Shown here: one piece after another, positions 15,624 to 22,871 of the stretch
How positions within the stretch are numbered: position 1 is the first letter of the stretch
How the letters are laid out: every line of letters starts with the position of its first letter
Assembly: GCA_046497225.1 (NCBI GenBank)
Contig: JAWOGA010000060.1
Span: forward strand, 1 to 35,106
DNA: 35,106 nucleotides
Reading direction: 5' to 3'
From: JAXHLG01 sp046497225
GTDB taxonomy: Bacteria; Patescibacteriota; Minisyncoccia; Moranbacterales; DUUL01
Made by a program: the position numbers and the translations under genes
The notes under the pieces: model-generated
What the model was told of the DNA's origin: nothing
Databases searched by the model: none
What the model saw: the letters and a program-made list of their open reading frames with translations, nothing else

Positions 15624-16709
15624 TTAGTGATCTCTTTTTGCAATATATTCGGCTATTTTTCTAAGAAAATCATAACTTTTATTGTTTTTAAAATCAATTT
15701 TTTCAAGGGATTGAATTGCTTTTTCTGCGAAGTCGGCAGCTAGATTTTCTGAATATTGAAGCGAGCCTGTTTCTTTTACTATATCTTGAAAAATTTTCAA
15801 CTCTCTTTTGGATAACTCTTTTTTGTTAAATATTTGTTGAAGGTGCTTTTTTTGCTCTTTGGTTGCTTTCTCTTTCGCTTTGATATAAAGAAGTGTTTGC
15901 TTTCCTTCTATTATATCAGATCCCACCGGTTTTCCCAGTTTTTTTTCATTGCCAAAAACTCCCAGTATGTCATCTCTAATTTGAAAAGCTTTGCCTACCG
16001 CTGATGAATAATTGGAAAGAAAATGAAAAAAATCATTTGAATTCTCGCCGGCCAGCGTGGCGCCCAGATGGAGGGGACCCTCAAAGGTGTAATTTGCTGT
16101 TTTTCCCTCGTGCATTCTAAGAATTTCTTCTTCGCTGGTACTTCCCCGGGCTTCCATGACTATATCAAGCATTTCTCCCGGAATAGTCTTGTAGACAATT
16201 CTCTGTAATTGGGTTAAGCCTTTCAGGATATTTTTTTCCGGAAAGTCAGATTCAAAAAGTATCTCATTGGCCATTGTGGCCGCAATGTCTCCTGTTATCA
16301 TCGCCATGGAGTTGCCAAAGTGCTCCTCGTTTGTTTTTGGAAAAATTTTTCTGGCAATTTCTCTGTATTCTTTGTGAACTGTATTTATGCCGTGTCTTTT
16401 CTCGTCTCTGTCGATTATATCGTCATGAATTAAAAGAAAGGTGTGGGTGAGTTCTATAGACATAGAAGCTCTTATCAGAGACTTCTCTTCCTCATCTGAT
16501 ATTTCCTTCTTGTTGGCTAAAAAAGCATAATACAACATTGCCGGTCTAATTCTTTTTCCGCTGGCAAGAGTGAAATTTGAAATCAACCTTACTGCCTGCT
16601 CAGCTAGCGGATCTATGTTTTTGGCGGTTTTTAATTTATTTTGAAAATAATCTTTTAAAAAAGGATCAACCTTTTTTTTGTATTCCAATAAGTAATCTTT
16701 GGCATCCAT
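15624..16709 (-). CDS. trans-Polyprenyl diphosphate synthase
   Basis: 361 aa, slightly long for the IspA/IspB family. Condenses IPP with allylic diphosphates to give C15-C20 or longer trans-prenyl diphosphates. First Asp-rich motif DDIID (96-100) in LIHDDIIDRDEKRHG; GKRIRP (51-56); second motif as QIRDDILGVFGNEKKLGKPVGSD (about 243-265), a form known from actinobacterial GGPP-type synthases (DDLLGVFG...GKPAG). Chain length cannot be told reliably. With UppS it supplies the undecaprenyl carrier. No MEP or mevalonate pathway genes are in the window, so the IPP source is unknown; CPR bacteria often lack the pathway. A 174-nt gap holding a palindrome separates it from uppS. Confidence 0.9.
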   Translation of the reverse strand: MDAKDYLLEYKKKVDPFLKDYFQNKLKTAKNIDPLAEQAVRLISNFTLASGKRIRPAMLYYAFLANKKEISDEEEKSLIRASMSIELTHTFLLIHDDIIDRDEKRHGINTVHKEYREIARKIFPKTNEEHFGNSMAMITGDIAATMANEILFESDFPEKNILKGLTQLQRIVYKTIPGEMLDIVMEARGSTSEEEILRMHEGKTANYTFEGPLHLGATLAGENSNDFFHFLSNYSSAVGKAFQIRDDILGVFGNEKKLGKPVGSDIIEGKQTLLYIKAKEKATKEQKKHLQQIFNKKELSKRELKIFQDIVKETGSLQYSENLAADFAEKAIQSLEKIDFKNNKSYDFLRKIAEYIAKRDH

Positions 16710-16849
16710 AAAGTTATTTAAAAAAGTAAACTTAGAATTATTTTAGATTTGTAATATTGAAAAATCAAAAATTGCAATTCATTTAGACTTTGGCAATTTA
16801 TTTGTGTAATATCAATAAGCCAATAAGCTATAAGTTGCAAGCTAATTTG

Positions 16850-16921
16850 TGACCCCAAGGGGAGTCGAACCCCTGTTACCAGGATGAGAACCTGGCGTCC
16901 TAACCACTAGACGATGGGGCC
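16850..16921 (-). tRNA. tRNA-Glu (anticodon CTC)
   Basis: 72-nt cloverleaf on the minus strand. The acceptor stem GGCCCCA/TGGGGTC has one G-U. Anticodon stem CCAGG/CCTGG with loop TTCTCAT gives CTC, reading GAG. The T arm is AGGGG-TTCGACT-CCCCT. Discriminator A; CCA is not encoded. It stands alone between the polyprenyl synthase and CAP genes. Confidence 0.93.
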
Positions 16922-17135
16922 GGGATAACATTTAACAGTTGACAACTCACAGTTAACGACACCTTTAAGGCAAAACAAAAACCGGCGATTGATCGTCATC
17001 AGTCTAATTTAAACAAAAAACATCTAAAAAGTCAATCAATTAGGAATTGGCTATTTATTATTTGCTTTAAGCGAGTTAGCATTAATGAATATTGTTGGCG
17101 AGAAATTGCTAATTGCAAATAACAAATTGCGAACC

Positions 17136-17990
17136 TTATCTCCATTCATCGCAGTCTTCTATAAAGTCTTCGCATTCATCAAGATAATCTTCCAATTCCT
17201 CCTTTTTTTCTTCAAGTTTTTCTAAGCTCTCTATTGCTTCTTCCAAATCTTCTTCTTTTACTCCTTTGTCTTTAGCATCTTCCATAGCATCTTCTTGTTC
17301 TTCTATTAAATCGTCCAGCTCTCCCTCTCTTTTTTCTGCTTCTTCGCAATTTTTTCTGGATTCTTCCTCGCAAACGGTTTTATTTTTCAGATCTTCTTCA
17401 CCCATTGGTCTTCCAAAATGCTGTACCAGCATATAGCTTTTTTGTCCGTTTTGTTGAAAATCTAAAATAGCCACCCCGATTTCCTTAAATTTTTCCGATA
17501 AAATATTCTCCCTGTGTCCCTGACTATCCATCCATCCTTTGTGAGCGGATTCAGCCGAGAAAAAACCTTCGGCTAAATTTTCACCAAAGGTTTTGTACTG
17601 ATACCCTGATTTTTCCGCAAAATACCAAGGCTGAAGACCTTCCGGAGATGTGTGTTCAAAATAATCATTTTTCTTCATGTGTTGAGCTTTTTTCATGGCC
17701 GAAGCATTTAACTTAGTATTTTCTTCCAAGGGCTTCAAATTATTGCCTTCTCTCGCTTCATTGACTAATTGGATAATGTCCTCGCCGGTTCCATCAAAAG
17801 TTTTTTCACCGAAATCAACTGTGTCCCCATTTTCTCGTTGAACTCCTTCGTTGGAGGATTCCAAAGATTGAATTTCTGTTTTTGGTTTTGGGTCTACTGT
17901 TTTTAAGGCAAAATCTTCAAAGTCTACTAAAAAATAAGAAAGCCCCCCTAATACAGCCAGAAATAGTAACTGAAATATTCTTTTTGTCAT
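17136..17990 (-). CDS. Membrane-anchored CAP (SCP/PR1-like) domain protein
   Basis: 284 aa. Residues 4-23 form a single hydrophobic segment (IFQLLFLAVLGGLSYFLVDF) that anchors or exports the protein. Residues ~72-195 are a CAP domain: VNEAREGNNLKPL, YFEHTSP (H113), GENLA (E137), GHRENIL (H159), VQHFGRP. These match the four-residue cavity of the family. The last ~85 residues are an acidic helical tail with paired Cys (CEEESRKNCEE, DECEDFIEDCDEW). CAP proteins are extracellular and bind lipids or glycans; their bacterial role is unclear. The start is the ATG at 17990. The preceding intergenic region carries an unexplained hairpin with a T7 tract (18063-18102). Confidence 0.85.
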   Translation of the reverse strand: MTKRIFQLLFLAVLGGLSYFLVDFEDFALKTVDPKPKTEIQSLESSNEGVQRENGDTVDFGEKTFDGTGEDIIQLVNEAREGNNLKPLEENTKLNASAMKKAQHMKKNDYFEHTSPEGLQPWYFAEKSGYQYKTFGENLAEGFFSAESAHKGWMDSQGHRENILSEKFKEIGVAILDFQQNGQKSYMLVQHFGRPMGEEDLKNKTVCEEESRKNCEEAEKREGELDDLIEEQEDAMEDAKDKGVKEEDLEEAIESLEKLEEKKEELEDYLDECEDFIEDCDEWR

Positions 17991-18037
17991 ATAATTTAAT
18001 TCTGATTTGTTTTAAAAATTATGTAAATATACTAACA

Positions 18038-18102
18038 CTTGCTGGAGGAAAAGTTAAGGGATAAAAAAACATAGCAAGCACTCTTGGTAGAGTGGCCCTT
18101 GC
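18038..18102. promoter_or_regulatory. Structured region between the CAP gene and rpmE with alternative pairings
   Basis: CACTCT/AGAGTG (18079-18084 with 18089-18094) forms a hairpin, extended by GCAAG (18074-18078) with CTTGC (18098-18102) across a 3-nt bulge. The same AGCAAG can instead pair with CTTGCT at 18038-18043. On the minus strand the hairpin is followed by T7. It may be an rpmE leader element or a minus-strand terminator. The -10-like TATAAC at 18148-18153, 8 nt before the rpmE ATG, would give an almost leaderless rpmE message instead. Confidence 0.4.
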
Positions 18103-18161
18103 CAATAGTTAAAAATTATGCTAAGTTAAAACCTGTAACAATAAAAGTATAACCTAATATT

Positions 18162-18518
18162 ATGAAAAAAGGAATACATCCGGATTACGATCAAAATGCT
18201 AAAATTATTTGCGCTTGTGGTAATACCATTGAAACCGGCTCCACAAAACCTGAAATTCATGTGGAAATTTGTAGCGCTTGCCATCCTTTTTACACAGGAA
18301 AGGAAAAACTAATTGACACTGCCGGCCAAGTAGATAGATTTAAGCAAAGAATGAAGAAAACTCAAGAATTGCAGAAGAAAAAAGTAAAAAAAGCAAGCAA
18401 GAGTAAGTCAAAAAAAGAGCAAGCACCTAAAACAACCAAGAAAGAAGAAGCTGGCACAGTAAAGGCTGATTCTAAAGAAAAAGCAAAAAAATCCGCTCCC
18501 GCTAAGACTAAAAAATAA
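18162..18518 (+). CDS. rpmE: 50S ribosomal protein L31 with Lys-rich C-terminal tail
   Basis: 118 aa versus about 70 in most bacteria. Residues 1-60 are a typical zinc-form L31: MKKGIHPDY, CACG (the CxC pair), CSACHPFYTGKEKLIDTAGQVDRFKQR. The Cys pattern C-x-C...C-x-x-C keeps the zinc site. Residues ~65-118 are a low-complexity Lys/Ala/Thr/Ser extension, probably disordered and RNA-binding, as is seen in several CPR L31 proteins. The gene lies between a structured spacer and prfA. No Shine-Dalgarno. Confidence 0.95.
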   Translation: MKKGIHPDYDQNAKIICACGNTIETGSTKPEIHVEICSACHPFYTGKEKLIDTAGQVDRFKQRMKKTQELQKKKVKKASKSKSKKEQAPKTTKKEEAGTVKADSKEKAKKSAPAKTKK

Positions 18519-18542
18519 GGCGAAAATTTTTTACTTAAAAAT

Positions 18543-18567
18543 TCCCGGTTTATGCCGGGAGTTTTTT
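18543..18567 (+). terminator. Terminator of rpmE
   Basis: TCCCGG/CCGGGA 6-bp stem with a 6-nt loop followed by GTTTTTTG. The prfA promoter starts within its T run. Confidence 0.8.
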
Positions 18568-18582
18568 GTAAGCTTAAGAGTA

Positions 18583-18591
18583 TGCTATAAT
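18583..18591 (+). promoter_or_regulatory. Extended -10 promoter of prfA
   Basis: TGCTATAAT, 28 nt before the prfA ATG at 18620; no clear -35, which would fall in the terminator T tract. Confidence 0.6.
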
Positions 18592-18619
18592 TTCAAAAAT
18601 TACTTTTATAGAAATATTT

Positions 18620-19684
18620 ATGAATTTACAAAAAATAGAAGAGATTAAAAAAGAATATGAGGAAATAAGAAAAGAACTGGAAAATCAGGATAATTTTTCC
18701 GACTCCGAGAAGATGAAAAAACTCAATCAAAGATTTAGCAATTTAGGGGAGATTGTTTCTAAGATTAATCAATGGGAAGACTTTAAACAACAACTTCAAG
18801 ATAATGAGGAAATAATTAACAATGAAAGCGATGAGGAATTGATAGAAATGGCCAAAGAGGAAAGTAAAGAATTGCAAAGTAAAATTGAAAACGTTGAAAA
18901 AAACCTGGAGCTTAGTTTGCTGCCCAAGGATCCTAATGATGAGAAAGATGTAATTATGGAAATTCGCGCCGGGGCCGGAGGAGATGAGGCCTGTCTTTTT
19001 GTGGGGGAATTATTCAGGATGTATTCCAAATATGCGGAAAACAATGGATGGAGAATTGAAATAGCCGATTCTCATGCTAATGAATTGGGAGGCTACAAAG
19101 AAATTATTTTTGAAGTTTCCGGAAAAGATGTTTACTCCAAATTGAAATTTGAATCAGGGGTGCATCGGGTACAGAGGGTTCCGGATACTGAGAAACAAGG
19201 CAGGGTGCACACTTCCACTATAACTGTAGCGGTTCTTCCTCAGGCTGAGCAAACTGATATTGAAATCAAGCCCGATGATTTAAGGATAGACACTTTTGCT
19301 TCTTCCGGACCGGGTGGGCAGTCTGTAAATACCACCAATTCAGCAGTTAGGATTACTCATCTTCCCAGCGGCGTAATTGTCTCTTGCCAAGATCAGAAAT
19401 CTCAAGGTCAAAATAAAGAAAAAGCTATGCAAATTCTTAGGTCTCGGCTTCTGGATAAAATAGAACAAGAAAAGAAGGAAAAGGAATCTAGCGAGAGGAA
19501 ACAGCAAATCGGAAGCGGAGACAGAAGTGAAAAAATCAGAACTTACAATTTTCCTCAAGATCGGATTACAGATCATCGCATTAAAAAAAGCTGGTCCAAT
19601 ATAGAAGAAATAATCAACGGACAGGTCGGGTTGATTATAAATAGTTTGCAAGAAGAAGAAATGAAACTTGCGACTAAATCCTAA
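18620..19684 (+). CDS. prfA: Peptide chain release factor 1
   Basis: 354 aa. Releases peptides at UAA and UAG. N-terminal helices come first, then the codon-recognition motif as PDT (188-190) in RVQRVPDTEKQGRVHTS, the RF1-type PxT tripeptide. The catalytic GGQ is at 232-234 in SSGPGGQSVNTTNSAVR. The C-terminal domain ends with YNFPQDRITDHR. The PxT form indicates RF1, not RF2. UGA stops in this genome need RF2, which lies outside the window. prmC, the methylase of the GGQ glutamine, follows 145 nt downstream. Confidence 0.97.
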   Translation: MNLQKIEEIKKEYEEIRKELENQDNFSDSEKMKKLNQRFSNLGEIVSKINQWEDFKQQLQDNEEIINNESDEELIEMAKEESKELQSKIENVEKNLELSLLPKDPNDEKDVIMEIRAGAGGDEACLFVGELFRMYSKYAENNGWRIEIADSHANELGGYKEIIFEVSGKDVYSKLKFESGVHRVQRVPDTEKQGRVHTSTITVAVLPQAEQTDIEIKPDDLRIDTFASSGPGGQSVNTTNSAVRITHLPSGVIVSCQDQKSQGQNKEKAMQILRSRLLDKIEQEKKEKESSERKQQIGSGDRSEKIRTYNFPQDRITDHRIKKSWSNIEEIINGQVGLIINSLQEEEMKLATKS

Positions 19685-19829
19685 ATTCAAAATCCTAATG
19701 GCAAACTATGCCGCATAACGGGTCCCCATTGCCAATAAATTATCAAAAAGCGGCGGGAAATTTCAAATTATGAAAATTTGATTTGATTTATTGGTTTGAC
19801 GTTTGGATTTTGACATTTGTTATTTTAGA

Positions 19830-20741
19830 ATGAATATAAATAAACTTCTCTATAGGTCTAAAAAAATTATAGCTAAAAAAAATCTTTATAGCTCGGATAT
19901 TGATGCCGAGATTCTTTTATCTCATATTCTCAATGTATCCCGCGAATATGTTTTAATTCATCCCGAACTTGAAATTTCCAAGGAAGAAGAAAGCCGATTT
20001 ATGGATTTGGTTGAAAGAAGATCCCAAGGTGAGCCGGTAGCTTATTTAACCGAGTATAAAGAATTTTGCGGATTAGAGTTTGAAGTAAACAAAAACACTC
20101 TAGTTCCCCGCCCCGAGACGGAGATTTTGGTAGAAAAAACTTTGGATTATATAGAAAATAATTTCAATAAAAAAGATAAGTTGCGAATCTTTGACATAGG
20201 AACCGGCAGTGGGTGTATTATTACTGCTATAGCTCAGGAATTAAAAAACCTTGGTTTTTCAAATGTTGGTTTTTGCGCCGGAGACATCTCGAAAGCGGCT
20301 CTCAATACAGCCCGAAAAAACACGCAAAATCACCTGGAAAAACAAGAGATTATTTTCAAACGCGGTGATTTATTAAATCCTTTTATTGAAGAGATTAAAG
20401 GCTTTGGCGAGAAAGACCAGTTAATTATTTTAGCCAATCTTCCCTACTTGTCCGAGACGATTTATCAAAATTCCCCTGGAGATGTTCGGAATTTTGAGCC
20501 GAAGCTTGCCCTGGAGGCCGGTAAAGACGGCTTAGATTACTATAAAAGGCTTTTGGATTATGTCAAAGAATATGATTTAGACAAAAAAACCGGCTCAACT
20601 TGCCTTTTCCTGGAAATTTCTCCGGAGCAAGCAGAAAAGATAAAGGAGGTTGTCAAAGACAACTTCCCTGAATCGGAAATTGAAATTTATAAGGACTTGG
20701 CGGAAAGAGATAGGATTGTTAGAATCTTGAATTTGGAATAA
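19830..20741 (+). CDS. prmC: Peptide chain release factor N(5)-glutamine methyltransferase
   Basis: 303 aa from the ATG at 19830; the frame is open to a TTG at 19803 but homologues begin near MNINKLL. Methylates the Gln of GGQ in RF1/RF2 using SAM. N-terminal helical domain with SREYVLIHPE and RRSQGEPVAYLTEYKEF; SAM motif FDIGTGSGCIITAIA; PRPETE motif as VPRPETEILVE. The substrate-binding N-P-P-Y motif is ANLPYL, so Leu replaces the first Pro; this form occurs in other divergent PrmC proteins, and activity is likely. An AT-rich repeat tract precedes the start. Its position right behind prfA supports the assignment. Confidence 0.92.
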   Translation: MNINKLLYRSKKIIAKKNLYSSDIDAEILLSHILNVSREYVLIHPELEISKEEESRFMDLVERRSQGEPVAYLTEYKEFCGLEFEVNKNTLVPRPETEILVEKTLDYIENNFNKKDKLRIFDIGTGSGCIITAIAQELKNLGFSNVGFCAGDISKAALNTARKNTQNHLEKQEIIFKRGDLLNPFIEEIKGFGEKDQLIILANLPYLSETIYQNSPGDVRNFEPKLALEAGKDGLDYYKRLLDYVKEYDLDKKTGSTCLFLEISPEQAEKIKEVVKDNFPESEIEIYKDLAERDRIVRILNLE

Positions 20742-20976
20742 TAGATGTAATTGGTAATTGGCTATTTGTAATTTGGAGTTTACTTTGCAAAAAATTCGAT
20801 TTTAATCCCTTTATTTTTTTGGTGGAATAGGATAAAATGAATACTAATGACTAATGGCAAAGCTCAAATGACAATTCAAATTCAAATTCCTAAATATCTA
20901 ATTATTCATTTTTATCATTGGAATTTTGAGCTTGATTTGACATTAAGGTTTTGACATTAAGGTTTACTGGTTATAT
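20742..20976. repeat. AT-rich intergenic repeat tract upstream of smpB
   Basis: Contains AAGCTCAAA...ATTCC-type blocks and their inverted partner (GGAATTTTGAGCTT at 20920-20933), and a direct repeat GACATTAAGGTTT at 20939-20967. Related word usage is found at 19684-19829 and 21430-21478. The blocks could fold into imperfect hairpins. No coding potential. Confidence 0.5.
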
Positions 20977-21426
20977 ATGGGAAAATTGGCTATCAACAAA
21001 CGAGCAAGATTTGATTATGAAATCCTGGAAACTTTCGAGGCCGGTTTGGTATTGAAAGGATATGAAGTAAAGTCTATCAAGACTGGCAGGATATCTATTA
21101 AAGGGGCGTTTGTAACAATCAGGGGCGAAGAATTGTATCTAACTAATGCCAACATTCCTCTCTACCAACATGCCGGAATTGTCGCCGATTACAATCCTTC
21201 TGCTCCCCGTAAGCTTATTTTACACAAAAAAGAGATCAAAAGATTAATTGGAAAAGCCAGAACCGAAGGCTTGACATTAGTACCTCTTTCAGTGTATAAT
21301 AAAAAGAATCTGATAAAGCTGGAATTTGCCTTAGCGAAGGGAAAAAAGCAACGAGATAAACGTGAAAATATCAAGAAAAGAGAGGAAAAAAGAAGAGTGG
21401 AAAGGATGATGAAAAATGTAAATTAA
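20977..21426 (+). CDS. smpB: SsrA-binding protein SmpB
   Basis: 149 aa. Binds tmRNA and brings it to stalled ribosomes. Core OB-fold with NKRARFDYEILETFEAGLVLKGYEVKSIK, GRISIKGAFV and the NANIPLYQHAG block; C-terminal Lys/Arg tail (KGKKQRDKRENIKKREEKRR) which becomes a helix in the mRNA channel. Length is normal. The tmRNA gene starts 52 nt after the stop, an arrangement that keeps the two partners together. No Shine-Dalgarno; an ATG at 20977 fits homologues. Confidence 0.97.
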   Translation: MGKLAINKRARFDYEILETFEAGLVLKGYEVKSIKTGRISIKGAFVTIRGEELYLTNANIPLYQHAGIVADYNPSAPRKLILHKKEIKRLIGKARTEGLTLVPLSVYNKKNLIKLEFALAKGKKQRDKRENIKKREEKRRVERMMKNVN

Positions 21427-21478
21427 TATTTTGAATTTATTTAGAATTTAGGATTTTGAGTTTAGGATTTATATAGTT

Positions 21479-21875
21479 GGGGGTGTCGTGGATTCGACAG
21501 GTTGTGTTATTTGAAATCTGCAAGCCAAGTTATTGCATCTTGTAAAACTGCAATCCAAAAATAAGTGCAAACTTATTCGATAGAGCAAAAAGTGCTTTAG
21601 CTACGGCTTTTGCGCCTAAATTTGCTGCTGCTGTAGCTTAACAAATAGCTTCAGCCCGTCGACCGACTGATTCTCGATAGGTCGTACTCGGCGTCAACAT
21701 CGAGATGCAGCTCATTGTTTTCTCTTGGCATTGAGTCAAGTAACCTCAAGAGAGGGTCCGGTTATTGTTTTGTTTGTTTTTAGATAATCGGACTTAAACC
21801 AAAAACAAACTAAGCTTGTAGAAGGTTTCAAAATTCCAACACTGGACATGGGTTCAACTCCCATCACCTCCACCA
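21479..21875 (+). ncRNA. ssrA: Transfer-messenger RNA (tmRNA)
   Basis: 397 nt. The 5' end GGGGGTGTCGTGGATTCGACAGG is the conserved tmRNA start. The 3' end has a T arm (ATGGG-TTCAACT-CCCAT), acceptor strand CACCTCC pairing with GGGGGTG (one G-T), discriminator A and encoded CCA at 21873-21875. The resume codon is probably GCA at 21567-21569 (after AAGT), the frame stops with TAA at 21639-21641, so the tag is 24 residues, starting ANLFDRAK and ending KFAAAVA. The usual tag length is about 8-15. Ala-rich hydrophobic ends like this are degradation signals for ClpXP-type proteases. Adjacent smpB supports the call. Confidence 0.95.
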
Positions 21876-21927
21876 ATTTTCTCTAAAAATCAAGACTGAA
21901 AGTCGCAGATTTTTAGCTAGAAAATTG
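21874..21927. repeat. Long hairpin overlapping the 3' end of tmRNA
   Basis: CAATTTTCT and CTAAAAATC (21874-21891) pair with GATTTTTAG and AGAAAATTG (21908-21927) over 18 bp, with a 2-nt bulge. The loop contains a second hairpin, GACT/AGTC. No T tract follows. The arm starts on the C of the tmRNA CCA end and includes the start of the first 45-nt repeat. Confidence 0.65.
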
Positions 21928-21933
21928 AGTGTC
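21889..21933 (+). repeat. 45-nt direct repeat, copy 1
   Basis: Identical over 45 nt to copy 2 at 22071-22115. Begins ATCAAGACTGAAAGTC, ends TTGAGTGTC. Copy 1 begins 14 nt after the end of tmRNA. Confidence 0.95.
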
Positions 21934-22052
21934 CCGCTGGAAAAATGCCTTTCCAAGCAATAAATGTTCAGTGAAATGAATAATTTTGCAAGATTAAACA
22001 ATTCGCGATTAGCGTATTGCCCTTGAACAAATAAGCATTTTGGATAGCGGGA
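21932..22052 (+). other. Potential structured RNA between the 45-nt repeats
   Basis: TCCCGCT (21932-21938) pairs with AGCGGGA (22046-22052); AAAATGC (21942-21948) pairs with GCATTTT (22035-22041); CAAGCAATA pairs with TATTGC-CC-TTG. The apical part is a long AT-rich loop. No coding frame of note. It does not match an RNA family I know. Confidence 0.4.
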
Positions 22053-22070
22053 GACCATGCCTTTTCTACT

Positions 22071-22115
22071 ATCAAGACTGAAAGTCGCAGATTTTTAGCT
22101 AGAAAATTGAGTGTC
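22071..22115 (+). repeat. 45-nt direct repeat, copy 2
   Basis: Exact second copy, 182 nt after copy 1 start to start. The base before it differs from copy 1, and the following bases diverge, so the repeat ends are sharp. Confidence 0.95.
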
Positions 22116-22176
22116 TTGCCGGTTGTTTTGTTTTTTGGTTGTTCGGTGGATCGGCTTTATTTTTACAACGATGGTT

Positions 22177-22204
22177 TTTGTTACGTAGCATGCTACGTAA
22201 CAAA
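22177..22204. repeat. 28-nt perfect palindrome upstream of infC
   Basis: TTTGTTACGTAGCA is followed directly by its reverse complement. A third TACGTAGCAT occurs at 22217-22226. It stands 80 nt before the likely infC start. It may be a hairpin or a protein-binding site. Confidence 0.75.
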
Positions 22205-22283
22205 GAATTAAAATACTACGTAGCATTTGCATTTTTAAAGATTTTTGTTAAAATATTATCAGTTAATCATTAAGATAAAATTT

Positions 22284-22823
22284 ATTAAAGGAAGAAGATT
22301 TAATAAGAAAAAAGACTTACCCAAAAATAGGGTTAACGAAATGATAAAAATTTCTCCGGTTAGGGTTATAGATGAATATGGAGAACAAGCGGGAGTAATT
22401 GAAACATCCGAGGCTTTGAAAATGGCTCAAGAAAGAGGTCTTGATTTAGTTGAGATTTCGCCCAAAGCCAAACCCCCTGTTTGTAAAATAATTGATTGGG
22501 GTAAGTATCAGTATATTCAGGCTAAGAAAAAAAGTGAAAACAGGAAGAGTCAAAAAAAGGTTGAAGTTAAAGGTGTGAGATTCAGACCTGGAACCGGCGA
22601 GGGGGATTTGGAATTTAAGCTTCAGCAAGCGGAAAAATTTCTCAACAAAGGAAATAAAGTAAAAGTTCAAGTGATTTTAAAGGGTAGAGAGAAAGCTCAT
22701 TCCGAGATTGCCAAGGCTCAATTGAAAGAATTTATTGACAAAATTAATTTTCCAGTTAAAATAGAGCAAGATGCTAAACAGCAAGGGAACGGATTTAATG
22801 TTTTAATAACACCGAACCAATAA
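22284..22823 (+). CDS. infC: Translation initiation factor IF-3 (probable AUU start)
   Basis: About 180 aa. Binds the 30S subunit, checks initiator tRNA and dissociates subunits. The N-domain is RVNEMIKISPVRVIDEYGEQ, GLDLVEISPKAKPPVCKIIDWGKYQY; a Lys-rich linker follows, then the C-domain VKGVRFRPGTGEGDLEFKL and KVKVQVILKGREKAH. There is no ATG before the conserved RVN. The frame only offers TTG at 22245 (which would add an atypical N-terminus), and ATG at 22341 cuts off RVN. An in-frame ATT at 22284, giving KGRRFNKKKDLPKNRVN, is the usual beginning of IF3 proteins, and AUU starts are known for infC from autoregulation in E. coli. Start not proven. It is first in the infC-rpmI-rplT operon. 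Confidence 0.9.
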   Translation: MKGRRFNKKKDLPKNRVNEMIKISPVRVIDEYGEQAGVIETSEALKMAQERGLDLVEISPKAKPPVCKIIDWGKYQYIQAKKKSENRKSQKKVEVKGVRFRPGTGEGDLEFKLQQAEKFLNKGNKVKVQVILKGREKAHSEIAKAQLKEFIDKINFPVKIEQDAKQQGNGFNVLITPNQ

Positions 22824-22871
22824 GTTCTGTTTTGTTTTATTTTAACATTTATTAACACTTAAATTTCTTAG

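Noticed and set aside
21932..22056. Segment between the repeats as a tRNA or 6S RNA
   Set aside because: It has a 7-bp closing stem but no T arm, D arm or CCA in the right register, and it is shorter than 6S with no typical bulge pattern that I could confirm.
21889..22115. Two identical 45-nt repeats as a CRISPR array
   Set aside because: Only two copies, and the spacer would be 137 nt with structure of its own. No cas genes are in the window.
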